From Blastocladiella britannica (lineage: Eukaryota; Blastocladiomycota; Blastocladiomycetes; Blastocladiales; Blastocladiaceae), in the NCBI GenBank assembly GCA_025349905.2, contig MU624734.1, positions 1 to 27,454 of the forward strand: a stretch of DNA of 27,454 bases, written 5' to 3'. Positions within the stretch are counted from its first letter, which is position 1, and each line of letters begins with the position of its first letter. A model generated the notes under the pieces. The model saw nothing but the letters and a program-made list of their open reading frames with translations. It was not told the DNA's origin and did no database searches. Positions 1 through 9,834 of this stretch are shown in pieces. The position numbers and the translations under genes were made by a program.

Positions 1-387
1 GAGGCGGACATGGAGTGGTGCCGGTTGTTCCCTCGCTGGTGGGCTTCGCGGATGGAGCGGGCGGTGGCGGACGATACGTGCTCGTCCGGGACGGCTGCCG
101 CGCGGGACCAACTCTGGGACGTGTGCGGGGCGGCCTTGTGTGAGAGGCAGCCGTCGGCCCTGTTGGTTCGTTTGGCGGAGGCGGTCGAGGCCTCTGCGCC
201 AGTGACGGCCTTTCCTTTTTTCTTCCCTTCTCTCCTCTCCCTCGGGCCATGTCATAATTTGGCTCACCCAACCCTCCTCGCTTTCGATTTGCCTTTCCTT
301 TTGGCATACCTGTACAGGATCGAGATCACGTTGTTTCAGCTCTTCCCATTTCCTTGGATTTCAGGATTGGTTGTGACAGGCGTGTAA
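1..387 (+). CDS. 3' end of an upstream gene, partial (hypothetical)
   Basis: The reading frame is open from the first base of the window. It gives a plausible globular stretch over roughly the first 65 codons, rich in charged residues, Trp and Cys, then turns into a Phe/Leu-rich translation of a pyrimidine-rich tract (about 205-300) until a TAA at 385-387. The pyrimidine-rich part could be a terminal intron or 3' UTR. A possible donor lies near 201 (GTGACG) and CAG acceptors lie near 340 and 365, so the true C-terminus is uncertain. No family was recognised. The start lies outside the window. It sits upstream of the Nudix gene in the same orientation. Confidence 0.3.
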   Translation, partial: EADMEWCRLFPRWWASRMERAVADDTCSSGTAAARDQLWDVCGAALCERQPSALLVRLAEAVEASAPVTAFPFFFPSLLSLGPCHNLAHPTLLAFDLPFLLAYLYRIEITLFQLFPFPWISGLVVTGV

Positions 388-449
388 CCCAATTCCTGGC
401 TCTGTTGATTTTCAGTCCCTTACCGAATTATCATCGTAAATAACTTCAA

Positions 450-1622
450 ATGAAGCATTCCAAGGCAGTGCATGGAGCCGTTGTGACAGCGACGACGTCG
501 ACCACCACGCACTCGCTGCTCGATCTGATCACCCAGTGCAACAATGTCCCGCACGACTTGGAGCGGTGGCTGCACAATCTCAACCTCACGCTCACCGATG
601 CCAGCGGCCCAGGCTACGCGTTTCTCAACGTCGACGGCGTCCGTGTCGGCATTCTGACCCCGCTAGTGGCCGCCAAACTCGCGGCCGACGAGTCCCACGC
701 GTTTTCGCTCGACGCACCCACTGCTGCCTGGTCTGTGCCGACCCTCGAGCTTCTTAACCCCCAAAACAACGATGGATCCGAGACACTGTCAGCGACTCAG
801 ATCTGCGACGTGCGGTCGGGCTGGATCGCGGCCGTGGTGGCTAAATGGCGTGCAGAAGACGCGTTCCCTGCCCTCCGGGGATGGCGCGACGAACTGTACC
901 CTGTGTACGGTGCCGGTGGGTCTGTTGTATTTACGATCGAACGCGCTGCGTCAGGTCTCTTTGGCGTGCGCACCTTTGGGTGCCATATGACCGGTTCGTG
1001 TTAGTTTTTTCAACTGCGAAATGCAGGAACGGACAAGACTCAATTTTGTATCGCAGCATACACTTTGGACGAGGGAGTATCGCACCCGCACACGTCGCTG
1101 CACGTGTGGCTGGCCCGCCGATCGCTCAAGAAACCGACATTCCCAGGTATGATCGACAACACTGCCGCCGGCGGCTTGCCCGCGTACCAGTCGCCACGCG
1201 ACTGCATTGTGCGCGAAGCGCACGAGGAGGCCACCATCAGCGAAAAGTACGCGACCCAGCACGTTGTCTCTGGCGGCGCCGTGTCGTACTTCCAGCTGCA
1301 GGAGCACCTCGAGTCGCTGGGTGGGATCGCTGGCGCCGAAACCCAGTTCGTGTACGACCTGCAAGTCGCGCGCGACTTTGTGCCCCGGGTCAACGACGGT
1401 GAGGTGCTCGGGTTCACCAAGCTCTCGGTCTCGGATGTGATGCAGGTCCTGCGATCGGGGCAATTCAAGCCCAACTGCGCAGTGGTCATGATCGATTTCT
1501 TAGTTCGCCATGGATATGTGACGGCCGAGAACGAGCCCGACTTTTTGGCTATTGTGAATGGCATGCGGCGGCCCCTCGAGTGGGACTTTGCCGGCCCTGG
1601 AAACGGTTCTTGGCGCACCTGA
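450..1622 (+). CDS. DUF4743-Nudix hydrolase (YJR142W/NUDT24-like)
   Basis: Exons are 450-993 and 1057-1622, giving 369 aa. The N-terminal ~170 residues match the DUF4743 domain found only in front of this Nudix subfamily. The Nudix fold follows, with the landmarks WLARRS, FPGMIDNTAAGG and CIVREAHEEATI. In the Nudix box, the REUxEE core is intact (R233, E234, E237, E238), but the first Glu of the Gx5E part is Gln225 and the final Gly is Thr240. Family members in yeast and plants act on oxidised thiamine diphosphates, so a thiamine damage-control role is likely but inferred. Donors at 994 (GTTCGT) and 1000 (GTTAGT) both keep frame. I chose 994 because it yields HMTAY, the pattern I recall in fungal homologues. 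It is convergent with MAT2B, with 85 bp between stops. Confidence 0.85.
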
Positions 1623-1707
1623 ACCCTTTTTTTCTTATTTCTTTTGCTGGCGTGTAGTTGCGATGCGAGAAATATATTGCATTGAATTTCGGTCATGGAT
1701 CCATATG

Positions 1708-3080
1708 TTACTTGGTCGGCAACAGCCCTCCCTTGGTCAAGGTCTCGGTCCAGTACTTTTCAAACGACCAGTACGAAATCTCGATCGCCAGGTGCATCAG
1801 GCGCGACGAGTCGAGGCGAATGTGGTTGGGCCGCGGCGTGCTTGGGTTCGGATCCAAGTGGTTCACGGGCTCCACATTATCCATGGAAAGTGCCAACGCC
1901 TTGGCAAACAAGACTAGATGAGGAAAAGGTGTGAGTGAGTTGCCCTTGCTTCATAAGACAAAAAGACAACATATACCGGTCATTTGGTACTTGGTCCACT
2001 TTTCCTGGCCGGAAAATTGAAGAGTTTCGCGCAGCAAGTAAGGTGCGCCTTGGCCGTCACCCACCAGTGCCAGCTGCGCAATGTCACCGAGTACGCGCGC
2101 GACTGTTTGTTGCAAATTGAATAAAGATCAGTCTCGTTCGCTCAATGTGCACATAAAAGGATCGCATGCCATCGCCTGTGTGCGTCGGGTAACGGATCGA
2201 AACGTTATCGACCTTGGCTTTGGGTGAGCCAGGCACTTGCGCCGCCGCCAATCCGTCAAGCAACACCGAGACCGCCGATTCGCCGCGGTGCAGCTCGCCA
2301 CCATACAGCACAGGGATGCGCAAAATGGCGTACTTGGCAGATGGGTGAGCGGCAAAGGCGTCCACCACCGCCACCTCGCCGTCGCGCTTGGACTTGCCAT
2401 ACGCGTTCAGCGGGTTGGTCACGTCCCCCGGAACGTACACGGAGTCGATCGGCTTGGCGCCGTCAAAGACGTAGTCGGTCGAAATGTACACCAGCAGCAC
2501 GTCGCGTTTGGCGCACTCGGTCGCAAGATGCGCGGTAGTGTGCACATTGATTGCGACCAACGCTTCCGGATCCGTCTCTGCCACGTCCGGGCGGCGCTCC
2601 GCTGCGCAATGGATAATGGCTGCGATTGCGTTGAGATTGAGATTGTCAGTCAGCACTTGGTGGTGGCTTGGCACGCATGCATGGTATTGCGTTATATGCG
2701 AAGGTTTTCGGGGATGGCGGCCGGGGGGCGGTCAACCAGCGATAACGAACCATTGGGGCGAATGCGATCCAAAAACGCTGTCACCGCGTCCTTGTCGGTG
2801 AGATCGAGCTGTTTTCAAGTGGAATGGATCAGACCAGTTCCTTTCGCGGCCAGGGGCACGATGTGAAAGAAATTAACGCGTACCTTGACGACCTTGTCCG
2901 AAGCACGCGAAAAGGCGGTGCCGACAGCTGGGAAAATTTGGCAATTGTAAGGACAGTCGTTGACGATTCAAGTATGTGTCATATACCATCAAAGGTCGAG
3001 CGCGAGTCCACCTCGGCAAGCACTGCGCGGCCCAATAGGCCCGAAGATCCAGTTACAACGATTTTCTGACGGCTCATCAT
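1708..3080 (-). CDS. MAT2B: Methionine adenosyltransferase 2 regulatory subunit beta-like (extended SDR)
   Basis: Six exons on the minus strand: 3080-2987, 2927-2884, 2808-2751, 2619-2170, 2102-1977 and 1913-1708, giving 325 aa (human MAT2B is 334). The N-terminus carries the Rossmann dinucleotide site TGSSGLLGRA (residues 10-19). Diagnostic MAT2B blocks follow: IIHCAAERRPDV, YISTDYVFDG, NAYGKSKRDGE (YxxxK) and RIPVLYGG. The family is related to bacterial RmlD dTDP-4-dehydrorhamnose reductase, but in eukaryotes it binds the catalytic MAT subunit and tunes S-adenosylmethionine synthesis. The fourth intron (2169-2103) starts with GC (GCATGC). It is the only junction I found that keeps phase and restores THTGDVARVLGD. 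Two adjacent ATGs (3080, 3077) could both serve as start. Three 11-nt repeats lie 61-93 bp upstream. Confidence 0.92.
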
Positions 3081-3140
3081 GGCAAAAATGATTATATGAA
3101 GATAAAGAGCATCTGCAACTCGAAAATGGTGAACTGAGCC

Positions 3141-3173
3141 CTCAACAGAATCTTAACAGGATCTCAACAGAAA
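3141..3173. repeat. Three imperfect 11-nt tandem repeats
   Basis: Units at 3141-3151, 3152-3162 and 3163-3173 follow CTYAACAGRAW, so each unit differs from the others at only a few positions. The array lies 61-93 bp upstream of the MAT2B start codon (minus strand). A clustered factor-binding site in that promoter is possible, but only the repetition is seen directly. Confidence 0.7.
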
Positions 3174-3273
3174 CATTTTAATGCAAACCGAATGATACTG
3201 GTATGGGCATGACTGTCAGTGCGCCACGAGCAACATATATTCTTACGAAAAAGTGATCCGGGGTCAGCCTGGC

Positions 3274-3287
3274 CCGTGAGTACGGGA
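3274..3287. other. Perfect 5-bp hairpin with GAGT loop near a T-run
   Basis: CCCGT (3274-3278) pairs with ACGGG (3283-3287) around a 4-nt loop. A run of five T follows at 3295-3299. The arrangement could be the 3' end of a Pol III transcript on the plus strand, but I found no tRNA cloverleaf, no good A/B box and no recognisable 5S, snRNA or SRP sequence. It may be chance. Confidence 0.25.
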
Positions 3288-3733
3288 GGTGCATTTTTGG
3301 TCTGTCACACTCATGTTCAACCAACACAACACTTTTAAACCACAATCTGGCATCCCACGCCGCCCATTCGCATATGAAAACGGGTAAGAATAATATCTAT
3401 TGTCCGACCCGCCCGCCTCCATTGTTATACCGTGGTATTTCGGTTTGTTGGGTTTTTTCTCGGCCATGGCCATCACTGGCATCTGCCCAAGCGCAGTACA
3501 CCCCTCATACGCTCTATAAATACATAATATTTATACCGATCAAGGTCCTTTGCGCTGTACTTGCATTTATATGTATTTCATTTTGCCTTTTGTTAATTTT
3601 TTTTGCACTGATCCGCGATCCTGCCCAGCGCCTTGCTCCTTGGATCCTGCCGCACTAGTCCACAGTAAATGATTATGTGAATATATTTTTATTGCACCAC
3701 ACCATTTAAGTTGGAAATAAAATGACCACCCTC

Positions 3734-4018
3734 CTACTGCACCATCTGCCGAATCGCTGCATCTTCAAGCATAAAAAACGTATGCGGCTCGGCATAGTGG
3801 TTGAGCACGTAGCGCGCAGGCTGGACCACGATGCGTCGAGACGACTCGGCTGCTGCGGGCTTGTTTTTCTTGCGCCGCTTGGCTGGAGGGGCGGCCAACG
3901 GTGCTTCTTCAATTTCGATCTCACTGGCATTTCGGACGCAAACGATGTGCGCAGCAGAAACCACGGCCTCCACTGGGACGAGCACGAGCCGGTGTGAGTC
4001 AAATTCCAGCTCCACCAT
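3734..4018 (-). CDS. Small hypothetical protein with basic patch, 5' end unresolved
   Basis: The open frame from ATG 4018 encodes 94 aa. It has a hydrophobic beta-like start, an acidic then Ala/Pro linker, a basic cluster KRRKKNK (possible nuclear localisation signal) and a C-terminal block RYVLNHYAEPHTFFMLED. The frame stays open upstream of 4018 with protein-like content (DFVLVDAGQCTEPRLLGG) until a stop near 4135. The real start may therefore be in an earlier exon, with an acceptor such as CAAAG just before 4072. If so, the upstream exon could be the minus-strand frame at 4319-4543, which would need an intron of about 290 nt and conflicts with the plus-strand gene called at 4158-4685. I do not recognise the family. 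Confidence 0.45.
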   Translation of the reverse strand: MVELEFDSHRLVLVPVEAVVSAAHIVCVRNASEIEIEEAPLAAPPAKRRKKNKPAAAESSRRIVVQPARYVLNHYAEPHTFFMLEDAAIRQMVQ

Positions 4019-4157
4019 CCCGCCAAGCAGGCGCGGTTCTGTGCACTGGCCTGCATCGACAAGAACGAAATCCTTTGCTGAGCAATCTGCTTCAATCCCA
4101 CGGAGGCATGCCGGGAAAAACCTGCCTTGTGTGACGATTCAGATGTCACGTATTTAA
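4019..4157. promoter_or_regulatory. Possible divergent promoter between two small hypothetical genes
   Basis: If the minus-strand gene starts at 4018 and the plus-strand gene at 4158, this 139-bp gap is their shared 5' region. It fails as a promoter if the minus-strand gene has an upstream exon, since part of this stretch then codes (4019-4072). Confidence 0.2.
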
Positions 4158-4685
4158 TGTATTGGGAACGTTTGGCAAGCATACATATTCTCTCAATCCT
4201 TCCACGGACCGCAGTGCCCCTCCAGCAGTCGTTACATTTTGAGTACCTCAGTAACCTCCTGACTGGGATCCTCTGCTTGGTTTGTCTCCCTTGAATTACC
4301 CGTTTGATTTTCACTTTCTTACTCATGCACTTTTTTTTTGCAGGCCCACATCGCAGACGAGAACCTAACGCCATCCAACAAGGATACCAAGTCCACGTCT
4401 GAGCTCTTCGCGGACATTGTGGGCACCATGCGTGAACCACCTCTGGCAGTTCGGTCGTGGATCTGGAGTAAGTGGTACCCGATCATCTTCCGAGAGCCAG
4501 CTGGAAGCACTGCCATCAAGTCAAAGCGGTCAGGAGCCAGCATGCGTACGGCTCGTTCAAGGTCGCTGGCGGCTGATCGATTGACCTTCCAAGCGGCGGC
4601 GAGTGGAGCGGCGAGTGGAGCGGCAAGTGGAGTGGCGGGCGGGGCGGCAGGTGGGGCGGTGGGTGGTGTACAGGAGCTCCCGTGA
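4158..4685 (+). CDS. Hypothetical protein with Ala/Gly-rich tail (strand uncertain)
   Basis: Proposed exons are 4158-4280 and 4344-4685 (154 aa). The intron has a GTTTGT donor at 4281 and a strong acceptor (T9 then GCAG), and phase is kept. The product starts with a Leu-rich helical segment (LHFEYLSNLLTGILCLAHIADENL region). It continues through a Trp-containing middle (SWIWSKWYPIIF) and a basic Ser/Arg patch to a low-complexity Ala/Ser/Gly tail. No domain was recognised. The opposite strand has a 75-codon open frame (4319-4543) sharing third-codon positions, so codon bias cannot decide the strand. The splice acceptor is the main reason for preferring plus. Confidence 0.35.
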
Positions 4686-4877
4686 ATAGACCAATGATTT
4701 TTTTTAAACCTGATTTGGACCTGACATCTAATTGGAAAGTACCCTTTCTCGTAAGTAAAGCGGATTTCTCATTATGAATAATGTTTCTTAACGGAAAAGG
4801 GGGTTCTCAAGAGAAATGGCCGTTTTTGATGGGAAAGTGCGGTTCTGTTGAGGGGACATGCTGATGCAGAACTTCAT

Positions 4878-6950
4878 TCACATGTCGTAACTTCCCTCCG
4901 CAAACTTGATCTGTGAATACTCTGAAGCAACGACTTGGCGACCGCCAAAGAACCGTCCATTCATGACCGTAAACGCCTTTTCGCGCTCTGTCGATACCAC
5001 ACACGAGGATCAGTCACTTGAATCGAAATGCAAAATGTCAAAAAAGTGATACAAACCTTCAACAGCCGAGTACTGCACAAATACGCGCACGCCGCTCTCG
5101 ACCAGGTTGGTACCGGCCATGGCCGCGCCATTCATACCCGGATTGACGTGGACCACCACATCGAGCACCTTCCCATGCTTGCCGCACTCCTCCTCCACAT
5201 CCTCCTTGAAATACTCGTCCAGCTCGGTGGGGCCAATCATGTTACGCATCAACAGCACGGCCGACGGCGGCTCGGGGATCACGCGAGGAAGCACGGGCTT
5301 TGGGCCCATGGGGAGCGGCGGCGGATCGAACCGCGGGTACGGGAAACGGCTCAGTGCACGCATGCCCTCGGGGAACAACCCACCCACCAGAGTCGGGGCC
5401 ACCATCAGGAGCTCTTGCACCGTCTCGCCGCTCTCGAGCATGATCGAAATCGGTAAGTGGTTGAGGTGCTTGATGGCCGATTGCGCTGACGCTTCGTCCG
5501 TATATTCCGCAAATCCGTAGCCCTTGTGGCGGTGCGTCAAAATGTCGGGCTATATATCCAAATGGCGTTGAGTATTTTTGACACGGTTGGCATAAAAAGG
5601 TTTAAAAAGCGTACACAGAGAGAAAAATTGACGAGCTCGCCAAACGGCTCAAACAACTCGCGCATGTCTTCCTCGTCAATCAGCGCGTATACATTGGCGT
5701 AGTAGATGCGAGACGGCACCTTGGGAGCAAAGTACCGCCAGATATCTGGCGCAAATGCGTTGGTGTGGTTTACCTTAAGCACGCTATTGTCGTTGATTGT
5801 ATCGTCAGTGGGCAATATGGATCAATGCGGAACGAGGAAACTCGAAAAACGGTACCGGCCGTCCATATCGGCGGCATTCAGGTGATCAATGGCGCCCATG
5901 GCGGCTTCAGGGCAGTCGTATTCGATCTATGTTGTCCATTAGTGTGAGTGTTTAATGAAATGAAAAAAAAATCGAAAATCGTACAAAGCACCAGCCCTTG
6001 TGCGGCTCGCCCTCGATCGTCTCGTTAAAGCTGACCTCCTTGATCCACCCGTAACGCGCAAACGCCGCGCGGACCATGGCCTTGGACGTGGCCGACGAGA
6101 TGTTGCCTACATAGATTCTGTTGATGGTCCTATTGATCACGGGCACCACGAGCGCCGCCGGCTTGCGGTCTCCGCCACGGCGCGGCGGCGGGGCCGGCGG
6201 CGGCGAACGCGAGTACCGGCGACCGTAGTACCCACCCCCACCGCGTGGCGGAGGCGGAGGCGACCGTGAGCGGCCACCACCACGACCATAGTACGGCGAG
6301 CGGGACCGACCACCGCCGCGCGGGGGCGGGTAGCCCGGGGAGCGGGAGCGGCCACCGCGGGATTGGTAGCCGCCGCTGCCTCCACTGCCGCCAGGCGGAG
6401 AGCGGGACCGGCCGCGACCGCCATGGTAGCTACCGCCAGGCGGAGACGCCGCGCGCTGGCGCCGGCCACCACTGCCATAGTACCCGGGGGACCGCGAGCG
6501 GCCACTGCGGCCAAGAGGAGTCGCTGGAGATCCGTTCCGCGGCGAACGGCCGTAGCGGTCGTGGTCGCGCGGAGACGGCGACCGGTCGCCACCAGGCGCG
6601 GGTCGAGCAACGGGAGACGCGGAGCCACTGATACTACGGCGGCGACGGCCGCGCGACTGCTCTTGCTCTTGCTGGTGGTGAGAACGGTGATCCCGAGGCG
6701 AGACCGAGCGCGCGTTGCTGCCGGCTCCATCGTGGGAGGGACCGTCCGAGCGCAGGGCCAGTGTCGGGGACGCAAGAGCCGCAGGGGCGGGCGGCGGTGG
6801 GCGCTGCTTAAAGAGCTGGGTCACGAGAGCCGCATAGTCACGCGCAGCCTTGAGACGAGTCTGCTGGTCGTCCGTCAGCGCGGAGACGGGCGGGGGTGCC
6901 AGGTCGGCCATATCAAGATCAAATAATTCGACGGTTGAAAGAGTCGTCAT
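4878..6950 (-). CDS. PUF60: PUF60-like poly(U)-binding splicing factor with RS-rich domain
   Basis: Five exons: 6950-5985, 5926-5856, 5783-5615, 5549-5057 and 4987-4878, giving 602 aa (human PUF60 is 559). Order of domains: a short helix like the PUF60 N-terminus (LTDDQQTRLKAARDYA); an Arg/Ser/Gly/Tyr-rich region of repeated RSRSP-type units (about 80-260); RRM1 (from about 277, RIYVGNI and HKGWCF); RRM2 (from about 370, with HRHKGYGFAEY); a Pro-rich linker; and a C-terminal UHM-type RRM (about 499-595; LLMRNM, VRVFVQYS, NGRFFGGRQVVASEY). PUF60 cooperates with U2AF in 3' splice-site recognition in the nucleus. Human PUF60 lacks such an RS stretch, which is typical of U2AF65, so the architecture is hybrid. 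The spacing and motifs of the last two RRMs favour PUF60 over U2AF65. It is divergent from the kinase gene. Confidence 0.86.
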
Positions 6951-7215
6951 CTCACACAACCGCTGGGCATTTGATTGATCCCTTGTAAAATATCGTCCAG
7001 GATCTACAACAATATACCGATCCAAAAAGGGGACAGGGACAGATCAGTACAATAAATACACAAATACAACAAACTTATCATATGACTTTTCCCACTCCAT
7101 ATTTCATTGTAATTCGTGTATGATTTTTTGATCGTGTCTACATACTCGGCCGGGCACTGCCTCGCAACATACTTGTAAACTCCATCAAATTAGAAAAAAA
7201 ATACGAGCTGGCCTC
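6951..7215. promoter_or_regulatory. Divergent intergenic region between PUF60 and kinase genes
   Basis: 265 bp separate the two start codons. No clear TATA box or repeat was seen. The minus-strand frame stays open upstream of the chosen PUF60 ATG to about 7025 without another ATG, so a short upstream exon is possible but not supported. Confidence 0.4.
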
Positions 7216-9712
7216 ATGGATCCACCTGTTTCCACACACGCAAAAACTGTTCCCCCGCGCTCACCTCTGCGCCCTGGAGCTGGACCTTCACTGCGTATTG
7301 TGGCACCTATTCCAGTCGATGCATTGGCGCATCCACTCGCTCCTGGCATGTTGTCGCCCCCACCAACTGCCATGTCTCCCGCGTTGCAAGTGCCAAAGTG
7401 GCCTGCCGCGGCGATCGCAATAGCACGACCGGCATCTGCGATCGCCGCGTCCCCAGTGTATCCGACTCCTGTAACACCAACACACCCTGCAGCTCCTCGA
7501 ACCGCATGGGCCACGTCGTCAACAAACACTGTCCATCTGCCAGCCTCCAAGCAGTCGTGGAGCCCGTGGGTAGATTCGTTCATCGCATCGACCACCAATC
7601 TTAATGACTATCGTATGCTCAAGACGCTGGGACAGGGGACATTTGGCAAGGTGAAGCTTGCCGAGCACATTGAATCCCGTGGTTTGGTGTGTAATGATCT
7701 ATATATATTTTTTTAGCTGACTGACACTGTCACGACGCGCTGGACACATAGGTTGCCATCAAGATCATGGAAAAGGATTCGATCAAGACAGAAAAGCAGA
7801 AGTCGTCGGTGCGGCGCGAAATCCGGCTCCTGTTCCTCCTGAAGCACCCCAACATTGTGAACGTGCATGACGTGATCGAGACTCCAGACCATATCTACAT
7901 TGTCATGGAGCACCTCCCGCGAGGTGAGCTTTTCGACCACATTGTCAAGAACCACCATCTCAGCGAGAGCGAAGCACGTCGGTTCATGAGCCAGATTGTC
8001 GCCGCTGTCGAGTACTGCCATCAGGTAATTTCTTTTTTTCGATCAAGGTCCCCATCTATTGTAACTAATTAGCAAATACATTGCAGCATTCCGTAATCCA
8101 TCGCGACCTCAAGCCAGAAAACCTCTTGCTCGACTTTGAAAACAACCTCAAGATCATTGACTTTGGCTTTGTCAACACCTTTGATGGAGTCAATATGCTC
8201 GACACGTACTGCGGATCGGTATGAAAAAAATAGAAAGCTCGAGACCGTTCAACACTGACAATATCCATCAAATAGCCATTCTACGCAAGTCCGCAAATGA
8301 TTCGCGGCATCAAGTACACGGGTCCCGAGTCGGACGTGTGGTCCCTTGGCGTCATTCTCTTTGCCATGCTCTCTGGCCGCTTGCCCTTTGACGCAGACGA
8401 CATGCGGAAACTGTACCAGCGGATTGCCGACGGCGCGTACCGCTGTCCGTCGCATTTCTCGCCCGCCGCGGTGGATTTGATTGGCAAGATGCTGGAAGTC
8501 GACCCCATCAAACGGTATACGATCGAGCAAGTCAAGGCACATGCTTGGATGCGTGTTGGTGGCAACGGCACATTCCAGGATCCCGTGGCAATGGCGGCGG
8601 CCGCAAAGGTAGCGGCGCTCGGTCGCAACAGCACCACCACCGAGACAGACCAAGCAACAGCAAAACCAGCAGTCGCTCGGACGCAGGGGCAGGCGCTGGA
8701 TGACCTGATTGATATTATCGAGTCGTTTGGGATTGGTCGTGAGGTCATTGTGCGCACCGTGCATACGCCCGCGGCCCGCCACCCGGCAGCCGCCTACTAC
8801 AAGCTGCTGGCGGCCACCATGCGCGCAGTGCCGGCGCACAAGGGATGTGATTCGGTCTATGGGAGTGCAGAAGAGCACTTGGCACCACCAGCGACACCGT
8901 TCAACACGTCCAAAGTCATGGCCCTCGCAATGTCACCGCCCAGCCCAGCTGCGACCGCGTTCCATGTCCGAAATCACGCCGTGCCTCTGCACCCGCACGA
9001 GCCGCCGAAGGCGCACGGCAATCCAGCAATCAGCAGTCCTCCACCCCGGTCGCGTTCTTGCGACTCTACCGCGGTCGGCGGAGTTCATTTCAACAATCAC
9101 CATGTACATTACCAGCAACCCGCGTATCCCGCGCAAACCCCTCGCGCTCGGTCGTCAGACTGTTTTGTTGACCCGACATTGCTCCACAAATATACCCCTG
9201 CTCCGCCACCTGGCCAAGGTGCACCTGCTTCAAGTGCGCCAAGTCCACCACGCAGCAGCGCTGCTTCGGCAGCGGCAGCGGCGGCGGCGGCGCCACCGGC
9301 TGGATCTGGTGGTGCACGGTCGCCCCTCCCACGTAGCTCGTATTTGCGCGACGCGACCACCGTGTTTTCCCAGTGGTCGCTGGCCGAGGTGCAATTGGTC
9401 GTCGACCAAATCCTCGCTCAATACAATGTCTCGCGCGGCTGGGCCCGCGATCGGTCTGGCGTCCGCTGCTTTCACGAGGGCACGGGCTCTTGGGACTTGC
9501 ATTTTAGCGTCCTCCAGCCCGATGCCGCCAAGTACAGCACCGGTGCTATCGCCAGCGGCGTGTGTGAGCCTTGGGTCATGGTCGCGACAAGCAACTTTGT
9601 CGTGTCGTCTGTTTCTCCGGGCCGGGACGCGGCTAGCGCCGCGGAAGCCATCAAGCGTGCGGTGGCGACCGTTTGCGCCCAGGTTGTTCAGGTGTTGACC
9701 TCGTCTTGTTGA
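7216..9712 (+). CDS. CAMK/SNF1-like serine/threonine protein kinase
   Basis: Exons are 7216-7686, 7752-8024, 8087-8218 and 8276-9712, giving 770 aa. The first ~130 residues are Pro/Ala-rich and probably disordered. The kinase domain (about 132-384) has the P-loop GQGTFG (139-144), VAIK (Lys161), HRDLKPEN (253-260) and DFG (273-275). Its activation segment is DTYCGSPFYASPQ, with Thr288 at the LKB1-type site used in AMPK/MARK/BRSK kinases. The APE-like motif reads SPQ, so its usual Glu is Gln299. A ~260-residue low-complexity linker follows. The last ~120 residues (from about 650) form a compact-looking domain that could be a divergent KA1 domain, as in KIN1/MARK-type kinases; this is inference. 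Overall it fits the CAMKL group, subfamily undecided. Intron 2 carries a good branch-like TAACTAAT. Confidence 0.92.
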
Positions 9713-9828
9713 TCCCTCATTTGCTCACTATTCTCTCCCTCCCTTGTGACACTAGCTAGGCACGATGATACTCCTCTGCGTATAGCGTAACAAATCGAAT
9801 GACAAAGTAAAGAGTGTGTAAAAAAAAA

Positions 9829-9834
9829 AATAAA
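9829..9834 (+). terminator. Candidate poly(A) signal of the kinase gene
   Basis: An AATAAA hexamer lies 117 bp past the kinase stop, inside an A-rich tract, in the 194-bp gap to the convergent ODAD2 stop. Confidence 0.4.

Larger units (their letters stand above)
3081..3733. other. Intergenic stretch, no confident gene
   Basis: This is AT-richer than the flanking genes. It holds the 5' region of MAT2B, including three imperfect 11-nt tandem repeats at 3141-3173, a short perfect hairpin at 3274-3287 followed by a T-run (3295-3299), and TATA-like A/T blocks around 3510-3535. A minus-strand reading frame (3264-3473) and a plus-strand frame (3374-3658) are open. Neither shows a recognisable domain or supporting splice pattern, so I do not call them genes. 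A small unrecognised gene or Pol III RNA cannot be excluded. Confidence 0.6.

Noticed and set aside
1000..1005. GTTAGT donor in the Nudix gene
   Set aside because: It also keeps frame but gives HMTGSSYT instead of HMTAYT. I retained it as an alternative only.
3240..3335. Possible tRNA, 5S rRNA, SRP RNA or snRNA
   Set aside because: A GTTCAACC-like B box, a hairpin and a T-run occur close together. No cloverleaf can be folded and no diagnostic core sequence is present.
3264..3473. Small minus-strand frame beginning near 3473-3482
   Set aside because: Short, no recognisable family, and it crosses the AT-rich hairpin region. Kept only as a remark in the intergenic entry.
3374..3658. Plus-strand frame with a hydrophobic stretch
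   Set aside because: It lies in AT-rich intergenic sequence where T-runs translate as Phe/Leu/Ile. There is no domain and no splice support.
6000..6926. Several long Arg/Ala-rich frames over the RS region of PUF60
   Set aside because: Simple-sequence RS/Gly codons leave all frames open. Only the minus frame joins the RRMs.
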